In this document: positions 55,601 through 64,000 of the stretch, piece by piece
How positions within the stretch are numbered: the stretch's first letter is position 1
Layout: the number at the start of each line of letters is the position of its first letter
Source of the DNA: Singulisphaera sp045290345
Lineage (GTDB): Bacteria > Planctomycetota > Planctomycetia > Isosphaerales > Isosphaeraceae
DNA length: 64,000 nt
Assembly (NCBI RefSeq): GCF_045290345.1
Contig: NZ_CP155447.1
Coordinates: forward strand, 310,001-374,000
Reading direction: 5' to 3'
Notes under the pieces: generated by a model
Databases searched by the model: none
What the model was told of the DNA's origin: nothing
The model's input: only the letters and a program-made list of their open reading frames with translations
Position numbers and translations under genes: made by a program

Positions 55601-58600
55601 AGGCCGGGGGAGACCTCGTCGGGCTCACCAATGTTCGCATACCAGCGACGTTTCAATCCGCCCCCGGCGCGGAGGCCGGGGGAGACTCGAACCGCGCGTT
55701 GACCCAGGGGAAAGTGGTGTGTTTCAATCCGCCCCCGGCGCGGAGGCCGGGGGAGACATGACCGACTGTGTCAAAGCCGTCTTGCTTGAGTTGTTTCAAT
55801 CCGCCCCCGGCGCGGAGGCCGGGGGAGACCGAGCGACGGCAAGTCATGAGCGACGTCGGGCAGTTTCAATCCGCCCCCGGCGCGGAGGCCGGGGGAGACA
55901 GCCCGCCCTTGATCACGTTTTCCTGGATGACCTGTTTCAATCCGCCCCCGGCGCGGAGGCCGGGGGAGACGCCATCGCCCGCACTCGCCGCAGGTCAGGT
56001 TTTCGTTTCAATCCGCCCCCGGCGCGGAGGCCGGGGGAGACGTCGCGGCGGTCGAGGCTGAACTGGACCGGCTCAAGTTTCAATCCGCCCCCGGCGCGGA
56101 GGCCGGGGGAGACGCGCCCTGAATACCTCTTGCTCGGTGACGCCCTGTTTCAATCCGCCCCCGGCGCGGAGGCCGGGGGAGACGGGCCAGCGTCAGCGAA
56201 TCGTACGCCAAAGCCTTGCTGTTTCAATCCGCCCCCGGCGCGGAGGCCGGGGGAGACTTGCGGTCGTCGCTGTGGCTGGGGGGACCGAAGCAGTTTCAAT
56301 CCGCCCCCGGCGCGGAGGCCGGGGGAGACCCAAAAAACAGGGAAGTAGCCCAGATCCATCACCAGTTTCAATCCGCCCCCGGCGCGGAGGCCGGGGGAGA
56401 CTCGAGCCTGCTCAGAGCCGAGTCACGATCGCCAAGGTTTCAATCCGCCCCCGGCGCGGAGGCCGGGGGAGACGTGCCAAGCCCGCCCCGATCGAGAGCG
56501 TCAGCAAGTTTCAATCCGCCCCCGGCGCGGAGGCCGGGGGAGACGTTGCTCTAGGTTCGGGTAAACCTGGGCTTGGAAAGTTTCAATCCGCCCCCGGCGC
56601 GGAGGCCGGGGGAGACTGATGTCCGAGCTTGACCGAATCGGTAATGCCCGGTTTCAATCCGCCCCCGGCGCGGAGGCCGGGGGAGACCGGCGGCCGAGAG
56701 CGGTGGCAGTTCCATGCGCGTGTCGTTTCAATCCGCCCCCGGCGCGGAGGCCGGGGGAGACGGCCGACATGGCCGAGGCTGCAACCAAGCTGGGACCGTT
56801 TCAATCCGCCCCCGGCGCGGAGGCCGGGGGAGACCAAACTCTCGGCCCACCTCTTCCAAGTGCATCGGGTTTCAATCCGCCCCCGGCGCGGAGGCCGGGG
56901 GAGACAAAAATCTGATTTCCCGATTTACTTTAGTTCAGAGTTTCAATCCGCCCCCGGCGCGGAGGCCGGGGGAGACGATCACGGTGGTGTTGCGATTCGC
57001 AGCCACCAGTTCGTTTCAATCCGCCCCCGGCGCGGAGGCCGGGGGAGACGAAGCTCAACGAAGCGGTCGGCAGCTTGGACAAGTTTCAATCCGCCCCCGG
57101 CGCGGAGGCCGGGGGAGACCCGAATGGCTTGTCATCCAGGTATACCGTAGCTCCTGTTTCAATCCGCCCCCGGCGCGGAGGCCGGGGGAGACCGATGCTG
57201 GACGTGCTTTTGGGCGCGGACCTGCTACGGTTTCAATCCGCCCCCGGCGCGGAGGCCGGGGGAGACTCAACGGGGGAGAGTCCGGGACCTCATTCCGCCA
57301 GTTTCAATCCGCCCCCGGCGCGGAGGCCGGGGGAGACCGACGACGGGCGAGACGACGATGCCTTCTCGGATGTTTCAATCCGCCCCCGGCGCGGAGGCCG
57401 GGGGAGACAGCAGGGGCAGACTTCCGCTGCCGCATACAGGCTGTTTCAATCCGCCCCCGGCGCGGAGGCCGGGGGAGACGCCAACCTCGTTCGTCCCCGC
57501 GTAAAGTTCGGTCAGTTTCAATCCGCCCCCGGCGCGGAGGCCGGGGGAGACGTCTCGGTAGCCGTGAACGATCTGTCCGTGGTACGTTTCAATCCGCCCC
57601 CGGCGCGGAGGCCGGGGGAGACGCGGTGTTGGCCCCTTTGGTGGTTCCGCCGTGGTTGTTTCAATCCGCCCCCGGCGCGGAGGCCGGGGGAGACGGGAGG
57701 CGGGAGCCTCTATCGTGTCAGGTACGACTGTTTCAATCCGCCCCCGGCGCGGAGGCCGGGGGAGACCTGTCGAACATCGCGGTCGGTGACGTGACCTGTA
57801 CGGTTTCAATCCGCCCCCGGCGCGGAGGCCGGGGGAGACGGAGACGAGTTTCGCACATGGATGCTGGAAGGAGTTTCAATCCGCCCCCGGCGCGGAGGCC
57901 GGGGGAGACAGCAGTACGCAAACATCAATATCTGAGTTAGTTTTTGTTTCAATCCGCCCCCGGCGCGGAGGCCGGGGGAGACCCCACTGGATGCCGATTC
58001 CGCCTGGACCTACGGAGTTTCAATCCGCCCCCGGCGCGGAGGCCGGGGGAGACGTCTTTCCCTCGCCGCTTCCCGTGATCCCAGACGCGTTTCAATCCGC
58101 CCCCGGCGCGGAGGCCGGGGGAGACGGGGTGACCGAAGACGCCTTGATAAACAAGGGTTCGTTTCAATCCGCCCCCGGCGCGGAGGCCGGGGGAGACTCT
58201 ATGCTACTATTGCTGATGACTGTATTCGGATGGTTTCAATCCGCCCCCGGCGCGGAGGCCGGGGGAGACAAGGAAGCCCCACGTTACTCTCCCTGCCTAA
58301 ATGGTTTCAATCCGCCCCCGGCGCGGAGGCCGGGGGAGACGACTATGACCCCCCGAACGCCAACGAAGCGCTTCGGTTTCAATCCGCCCCCGGCGCGGAG
58401 GCCGGGGGAGACTCGACGGGAGCCACACTCACGGGCAGTTCGTGGAGTGGTTTCAATCCGCCCCCGGCGCGGAGGCCGGGGGAGACCGCGCCGTTGATCG
58501 CCGCGAAGAAAGCACTTTGTCGTTTCAATCCGCCCCCGGCGCGGAGGCCGGGGGAGACCCGACGGGCCTTTGCGACCTGGGCCTCTCGTCGAGTTTCAAT

Positions 58601-60993
58601 CCGCCCCCGGCGCGGAGGCCGGGGGAGACCGCAGCCCCACCGCCGATCACGGCGCCCTTCCAAAGTTTCAATCCGCCCCCGGCGCGGAGGCCGAGGGAGA
58701 CCTTTCGGAATCGGAACCCCAGCCTCTTGCAACCGGTTTCAATCCGCCCCCGGCGCGGAGGCCGGGGGAGACTTGCGCTCCCGGCGCCGACATGGGCGGC
58801 CATGGCTGTTTCAATCCGCCCCCGGCGCGGAAGCCGGGGGAGACATCGCTGGCGGGGGAGGTGGTAATCCGCTCAATGGTTTCAATCCGCCCCCGGCGCG
58901 GAGGCCGGGGGAGACAGCCCTGATCCGCGAGTTCCAGCGACTGCGCGTCCTGTTTCAATCCGCCCCCGGCGCGGAGGCCGGGGGAGACGCCCTCCTCGCG
59001 GCAACCGAAGAGGAGCTCGGCGAGTTTCAATCCGCCCCCGGCGCGGAGGCCGGGGGAGACATTCGGGCCACGGGTTACTTCGCCTTATCGTCGGTTTCAA
59101 TCCGCCCCCGGCGCGGAGGCCGGGGGAGACGAAGTTCCAAGGTAGCGAGCGTCTGCATTCGCAGCATGTTTCAATCCGCCCCCGGCGCGGAGGCCGGGGG
59201 AGACTCTTTCTGCCCATTCGCTCGCCCTCTAGTTGTGTTTCAATCCGCCCCCGGCGCGGAGGCCGGGGGAGACGCAAGCAGACACCGCCGGTTCCCCTGC
59301 TGATCCCGTTTCAATCCGCCCCCGGCGCGGAGGCCGGGGGAGACTCGTCACAGTTCACGAGGGAGAGCTGATATTCATGTTTCAATCCGCCCCCGGCGCG
59401 GAGGCCGGGGGAGACGGCCGCTGGCGGGCAAATGGTCGTCAACCTCAAGCGGTTTCAATCCGCCCCCGGCGCGGAGGCCGGGGGAGACACGGTTCTCGCG
59501 GGGATGCAAATGAAGACGTTCGAGTTTCAATCCGCCCCCGGCGCGGAGGCCGGGGGAGACAACTCATGCTTTCGGACGAATGGATTGACTGGGAAGTTTC
59601 AATCCGCCCCCGGCGCGGAGGCCGGGGGAGACCTCCGGTGATGTCGAGCACCTTCCACTCTTTCGCGGTTTCAATCCGCCCCCGGCGCGGAGGCCGGGGG
59701 AGACTCGCCGCGGGTGCGATCGCTTTCGCCGCGGGAACAATGTTTCAATCCGCCCCCGGCGCGGAGGCCGGGGGAGACGCTCCTCGCCGTTGCGAATTAG
59801 ACTCAGCGGCGTTGTTTCAATCCGCCCCCGGCGCGGAGGCCGGGGGAGACATCCCGCACACGTCGCGTTGCCTTCCCCTACTCGTTTCAATCCGCCCCCG
59901 GCGCGGAGGCCGGGGGAGACCGCAGTGAAATCGCTCAGATTTGATTGCACAATCCGTTTCAATCCGCCCCCGGCGCGGAGGCCGGGGGAGACGCCGTGCT
60001 TGCGTTGCCATTCCTTCATGAGTTGGTTTCAATCCGCCCCCGGCGCGGAGGCCGGGGGAGACTGTGGGATCGATGCCTACATCAAGGAAAGAGACCGTTT
60101 CAATCCGCCCCCGGCGCGGAGGCCGGGGGAGACCGCGCGCACCCCCGAACAACGTGTTAGACTTGCGGTTTCAATCCGCCCCCGGCGCGGAGGCCGGGGG
60201 AGACTAAGTAGTCGGTGGGGTTGGTGCCAATCCCGTTCTGTTTCAATCCGCCCCCGGCGCGGAGGCCGGGGGAGACGGCCGGCGAGTTGGTCACGCTGAC
60301 CATCACTGGCTGTTTCAATCCGCCCCCGGCGCGGAGGCCGGGGGAGACTACTGGTCGGGCCCCGGCAACTTCGCCGTTTCGGGAGGTTTCAATCCGCCCC
60401 CGGCGCGGAGGCCGGGGGAGACGCCCCGATCTCAAGCCGATCGATCGCCGCGAGTCTGTTTCAATCCGCCCCCGGCGCGGAGGCCGGGGGAGACATGGAA
60501 TCGCCTGCCTGAGTCCAAGAATCCCGAGTGTTTCAATCCGCCCCCGGCGCGGAGGCCGGGGGAGACATCAGCACGCAATCGAGTCCGCTCAAGTAATCGG
60601 TTTCAATCCGCCCCCGGCGCGGAGGCCGGGGGAGACACCTGGGCGAGCTCGTCGTGGGCCCGCTCGAGCAGTTTCAATCCGCCCCCGGCGCGGAGGCCGG
60701 GGGAGACCGTCCTGGTTCGGCGGAGTGATCGGCACCTGGTCAGTTTCAATCCGCCCCCGGCGCGGAGGCCGGGGGAGACGCTCGGCATGCTGGTGACGCA
60801 GTCGCAGATACTGTAGTTTCAATCCGCCCCCGGCGCGGAGGCCGGGGGAGACACGCCAGGCGATGATCGTTCGCCGCCTTGGACGTGTTTCAATCCGCCC
60901 CCGGCGCGGAGGCCGGGGGAGACAAGTACCAGACCCTCTACATGAGGATCAGTCGCGTTTCAATCCGCCCCCGGCGCGGAGGCCGGGGGAGAC
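52643..60993 (-). CRISPR. Type I-C CRISPR array, 117 repeats
   Basis: I count 117 repeat starts at a mean spacing of 71.7 bp, from 52643 to 60957. On the plus strand the 37-bp repeat begins GTTTCAATCCGCCCCCGG and ends GAGGCCGGGGGAGAC, with CCCCCGGC and GCCGGGGG forming the hairpin. The ATTGAAAC end is the 3' end of type I-C repeats, so the array is transcribed on the minus strand, in line with the cas genes. The repeats at 52643, 52713 and 52786 are degenerate, marking the old end. Spacers are about 30-38 bp. Repeats at 53769, 53840 and 53911 share one variant base; those at 53284, 53493, 53560 and 53629 are 1-3 bp short. Confidence 0.98.
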
Positions 60994-61272
60994 GGCCTGC
61001 CCTTAAGTTCAAAGGACGTCGGAGTTTGCATCGCGGAATTCGCGAATCTCTTTTTAAGCGGTGCAAAATCCGTTGTTCTTGAGAGGGAGGCTCGCCGGAA
61101 GTCATTGGGGAGGCAGCTCCTTTCGACGATCGCGAAACCACGGGGCTTGAGCCGGAGCGATGGGTTCGCGGAGAGCAAAATCATTCGGTTAGAGGGCTTC
61201 AATAAGAACGGAGAAGAACCGAATTGTCAAAGAGCGATTCGGAAGGTGGAGCCGAAGGTCGACGCCAACACG
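60994..61272 (-). promoter_or_regulatory. CRISPR leader between cas2 and the array
   Basis: This 279-bp stretch lies between the cas2 stop (61273) and the first, perfect repeat, at the end opposite the degenerate repeats. That is where the leader with array promoter and integration signals must lie. It has AT-richer parts (CTTTTTAAGC near 61050; AATAAGAA near 61202). No CDS is supported. Confidence 0.75.
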
Positions 61273-61563
61273 TCAGACGATCAACGGGCCTTCAAAATCG
61301 AGAGGTTCTTTGGTTCCGTAATGCTCAATACGCTTGCGAACGGTCTCGTCGAGTGGATAGAAGCGAAGGCTGTCGTGCTGGGTGTCGATGAGTGACAGCA
61401 GAGAGTCGCGGAGCAAGACCCACTCTTGCGGACCCACCACGCACTCAAAGACCGACTGCTGGACACGCTGACCGTAGTTCTTGCAGGCGGTCGCAACCTT
61501 GCGCAGGCGACGTCGACCCTCGGGGGTTGTCGTCGCGACATCGTAGGTCACTACAATAAGCAT
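61273..61563 (-). CDS. cas2: CRISPR-associated endonuclease Cas2
   Basis: The 96-residue protein opens MLIVVTYDVATTTPEGRRRL, the ferredoxin-like beta1 strand with the conserved Asp at residue 8 (YDV). It continues VATACKNYGQRVQQSVFECV and ends DFEGPLIV. Cas2 forms the core of the adaptation complex with Cas1, which inserts new spacers at the leader end of the array. It is the last cas gene, directly before the leader, in the usual I-C order. Confidence 0.96.
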   Translation of the reverse strand: MLIVVTYDVATTTPEGRRRLRKVATACKNYGQRVQQSVFECVVGPQEWVLLRDSLLSLIDTQHDSLRFYPLDETVRKRIEHYGTKEPLDFEGPLIV

Positions 61564-61623
61564 GCTTCTCTTCCGTTTCGATGAACGGGTGCCGGGATCG
61601 AGGCGGGAGGCGGTCGGGGTCCG

Positions 61624-62655
61624 CTAACGAACGACGCACGGGACATAAACTTCGGAGTCGCCGCGGAGATGGCGGGCGAGCAGCTTGGCTTGCAGGAACG
61701 GGAGTTGGCCGATGCGTACCGACGTGCCCAGGAGCGGGTGCGTCAATTCGTCGCGTTTACGGGCGACGTAGGCTTGCACCAAGGTCTTTCTCGCCTCGAC
61801 CGACATTTCCACGGCACCACCATCGCGACGGACGAAGTCGGAGGGGCCGATCTGACGGCGGTTGAGCAAGGTCAAAACCAGGCGATCGGCCACCAAGGTG
61901 CGGAACTCCTCAACCAGGTCGAGAGCGAGCGACGGACGACCAGGGCGATCGACGTGGAGGAAACCAATGTCGGGGTCGAGCCCCGCGGCCGTCAGCGCCG
62001 CGACGCAGTCGTGAGTCATCAAGGCATAGGTGAACGACAGAAGCGCATTGACGGGGTCGAGCGGCGGTCGTCTTGAACGGCCGCTCATCGCGAGTTCATC
62101 GCGGTGGCTCCGGATCATCCGGGGGAACGCGGCGAAATAGCTTCGGGCCGAATCGCCTTCACGGCCGCGGACCGCGTCGAGTGAGTCGGCCGTGGGAAGC
62201 GATTCCACGTGTTCACCGAGCCGCGCGGCCGACGCGTTCAAGGCGGCCACATCCTCGGCATCGTCCGTCTCTCGGGCTGACCGCAGCAACGAATTTCTCG
62301 CGTTGTGGAGCTTGCCCGCGATGAACGAGCGCGCGAGCGGCAGGCACGCCTCCGGCCGATCGGACCGGCGAAACTGCTCGCGTCGGAGCAGCACGTTGCC
62401 GGAGCGGGGGGCGTCAACCCGACCGATCAGCCGCCCCGAATCGCTCAGGTACGACAGGGCGACCCCCGACTCGAGGCAGAGCCCCACCAGCCCGGGACTG
62501 ACGAGGATCGGCCCGAACAAGGCGATGGCGTCGAGATGATGGATCGGCAAAGAGAGACGTACCTGCTTCTCAACCTCGACGACGACCGTCAGGTGGTCAC
62601 GACGAAGATAGGCGCCGGCGGTGAAGACATAGAGTGTGTTCAGTTGCACATCCAC
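61624..62655 (-). CDS. cas1: CRISPR-associated integrase Cas1 (type I-C)
   Basis: This 343-residue protein integrates spacers. The N-terminal beta domain begins MDVQLNTLYVFTAGAYLRRD. The C-terminal helical domain has the metal-binding residues E166 (VRGREGDSARSYF), H234 (GFLHVDRPGRPSLALD) and the acidic cluster D246-E250 (LDLVEEFR). Length and motifs match Cas1 of type I-C loci. Cas4 lies upstream and Cas2 follows 60 bp later, all on the minus strand. Confidence 0.97.
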   Translation of the reverse strand: MDVQLNTLYVFTAGAYLRRDHLTVVVEVEKQVRLSLPIHHLDAIALFGPILVSPGLVGLCLESGVALSYLSDSGRLIGRVDAPRSGNVLLRREQFRRSDRPEACLPLARSFIAGKLHNARNSLLRSARETDDAEDVAALNASAARLGEHVESLPTADSLDAVRGREGDSARSYFAAFPRMIRSHRDELAMSGRSRRPPLDPVNALLSFTYALMTHDCVAALTAAGLDPDIGFLHVDRPGRPSLALDLVEEFRTLVADRLVLTLLNRRQIGPSDFVRRDGGAVEMSVEARKTLVQAYVARKRDELTHPLLGTSVRIGQLPFLQAKLLARHLRGDSEVYVPCVVR

Positions 62656-62700
62656 AAAAGTTGATCCTTTCCCTCCGGGTCGACCGGAATGCCCTTCGCG

Positions 62701-63387
62701 TCAAGGCTGCGGATCGGAATAATGGGCCGAGAACAGGTCGCGGGCGAGCGTTTCGGCCCGACGGGGATGAGCGAACGCCTCGGGCAGGCAATGACCCCGC
62801 AGCGAACAGCCGCGACAGCGAGGTTTGAGCACGGCCGGGGGGACGGCGTGCGAGGCGAGCAGGGCATGCAAGCCGGCGATGGCCGCCTCGGTCTCGGCGC
62901 GGAGGAGGTCGCTGAACGGAACCTCGCGTCGTTTACGGCTCAGGGCATGGTAGACGGCTCCCGCAGGCACGGGCTCGCCGAGCATCTCCTCCAGGCAAAG
63001 CGCCTGGGCACAGAGTTGCACATCATCATTATTCCAGCGGCGGGACCGCCCGCGCTTGTATTCAACGGGGTAGGGGACCGCCCCCTTGGCGCGGCGGTCC
63101 CCCGTGAGCTTCGATCGCTTGTGGAACTCGACCAGGTCGGCGCGGCCGTAGAGCCGGAGCCGTTGCGAAACGATCCAGAGCCCGCGCTCGGTGCGCACGC
63201 CGGGGCGCCGCTCGACCCCCATTTTGTCAGCGCGTCGGTGGCCGATATCCCCTTGCCGGGTGTGCTCGTTGTGGACGTAGAGGGCGTCAAGGTGCCTCAA
63301 GGCCGCCCGACGGTCACAATACAAGTAGGCGTTGATGGCCGAGAGGGGGACGAGGTCGTCCCCCTCGGTGTCGTCGGATTGGGTCAC
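62701..63387 (-). CDS. cas4: CRISPR-associated exonuclease Cas4
   Basis: The 228-residue protein has the Cas4 iron-sulfur cysteines C24 (AYLYCDRR) and C191, C194, C200 (KPRCRGCSLRGHC), and the RecB-type nuclease core: D84 in YGRADLVEF, then E109 and K111 in VEYKRG, and the QLCAQALCLEEMLG helix. Cas4 trims prespacers and helps select PAM-bearing fragments during adaptation. It lies 45 bp upstream of cas1. Confidence 0.96.
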   Translation of the reverse strand: MTQSDDTEGDDLVPLSAINAYLYCDRRAALRHLDALYVHNEHTRQGDIGHRRADKMGVERRPGVRTERGLWIVSQRLRLYGRADLVEFHKRSKLTGDRRAKGAVPYPVEYKRGRSRRWNNDDVQLCAQALCLEEMLGEPVPAGAVYHALSRKRREVPFSDLLRAETEAAIAGLHALLASHAVPPAVLKPRCRGCSLRGHCLPEAFAHPRRAETLARDLFSAHYSDPQP

Positions 63388-63402
63388 GTGGATCGCCTCA
63401 CG

Positions 63403-64000
63403 TCACGGGGTGCGCGGAGCAATGTGCCGGTGGAGCACCACACCAGGGAACTGCTTGGAGCGTCCCTTGGCGTCCCACTCCCCCTTGTCGAGATCGAGGC
63501 GGTAGTCGGCGAAGCTCTGGGGAGGCTTCTCCTTGTCGCGAAGCTCGACCGAGACGGACTCGAACAACTCGTGCGCATGGGCGCAACCGAGCCGCGCTTC
63601 GCGCCGGTTCTGCTCGGCGTTGGCGCCGGCCTGGGTGCCGACGTGTTCGAAGTCGAACAGGCCACGCACGACCATTTCGCCCCGGGCGGCCGACCGGTCG
63701 TGGTCAAACAGGTGGGTGAGAGCCTCAATTAAGAGGTTGTAGTCGTCCTGATCGAACCCCGTATTGTCGGCGAACGCGGGCGAAACGTAGCACTTGGCCG
63801 AGTAGAGTCCGTACGGCACGATGTATTTCTGGCCCATCGTCCGTTCCTTGGCGGCATCCTCTTCCTTGGTGACAGCGCACCGCGTGATCGTCACCTCCTG
63901 GAACGTGATCGGATCGAACGACCGGCCGAACGTGAACTGCGCCGGGCCACGGACCTGGCCGTAGGCTGATCCTTTCATGACCTCGTTACCCGTCGAGACC
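63403..64000 (-). CDS. cas7: Cas7/Csd2 (type I-C Cascade backbone), 5' end outside window
   Basis: The visible 198 codons carry Csd2 features: RGPAQFTFGRSFDPI, ITRCAVTKEEDA, RTMGQKYIVPYGLY, FDHDRSAARGEMVVRGLFDF and PQSFADYRLDL. Csd2 subunits line the crRNA in the type I-C Cascade. The frame is open through 64000 (VSTGNEVM precedes the internal Met at 63978), so the N-terminal portion, and presumably cas8c, cas5 and cas3, lie beyond the window. The stop is 15 bp before the cas4 start. Confidence 0.93.
   Translation of the reverse strand, partial: VSTGNEVMKGSAYGQVRGPAQFTFGRSFDPITFQEVTITRCAVTKEEDAAKERTMGQKYIVPYGLYSAKCYVSPAFADNTGFDQDDYNLLIEALTHLFDHDRSAARGEMVVRGLFDFEHVGTQAGANAEQNRREARLGCAHAHELFESVSVELRDKEKPPQSFADYRLDLDKGEWDAKGRSKQFPGVVLHRHIAPRTP

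Noticed and set aside
52767..61082. Many Pro/Arg/Gly-rich open frames on both strands across the array
   Set aside because: They are translations of the repeat and spacers, with the same motif in every unit, and are not genes.

Overview
The window looks like a chromosomal segment of a high-GC planctomycete, probably of the Isosphaeraceae/Gemmataceae kind. The evidence is two DUF1559 prepilin-like proteins (N-terminal FTLIELLVVI, C-terminal DG-box) each paired with a small lipoprotein, an extracellular protein with the LEGLETRALLA-type N-terminal motif, a large secreted multihaem cytochrome with LVIVD repeats, and CACCRR-type planctomycete repeat proteins. This assignment is inferred from protein style, not from a marker gene.

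Layout. 1-0.34 kb: remnant of a DUF1016-type gene cut by a 191-bp MITE-like element, which also supplies the end of the next gene. 0.3-6.6 kb (minus): decahaem LVIVD cytochrome and a probable outer-membrane barrel protein. 7-13.3 kb (plus): extracellular GlcG/HbpS-like protein, small secreted protein, an M19-dipeptidase homologue lacking expected metal ligands, and an internally duplicated planctomycete protein. 13.5-18.2 kb: class I ribonucleotide reductase (nrdB, nrdA; minus) preceded by a cobalamin riboswitch, with a second, divergent cobalamin riboswitch 270 bp away. 18.6-27 kb: two lipoprotein/DUF1559 pairs flank a yhaO-yhaN-like DNA repair operon. 27.3-30.5 kb: a large membrane/TPR-like gene split by a one-base frameshift.

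30.8-41.3 kb is an accessory island. A 134-bp element with 11-bp terminal inverted repeats, predicted to fold end to end into a long imperfect hairpin, occurs in seven copies, all in the same orientation. One copy is split by an IS701-like insertion with target duplication. Between the copies lie orphan genes (a SUFU-domain protein, a 25-residue-repeat coiled-coil membrane protein, small secreted paralogues), gene fragments, and a REP-associated tyrosine transposase (RAYT) inactivated by an amber codon.

41.4-52.2 kb (plus): isochorismatase-like hydrolase, PhoD phosphatase flanked by 230-250 bp inverted repeats, two small proteins, an OmpR-type two-component system, an HSL-family esterase, a dihaem cytochrome peroxidase-like protein and a DoxX protein. 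52.6-64 kb: a type I-C CRISPR-Cas locus (cas7 partial, cas4, cas1, cas2; all minus) followed by an array of 117 repeats transcribed in the same direction, with the leader next to cas2 and degenerate repeats at the far end.
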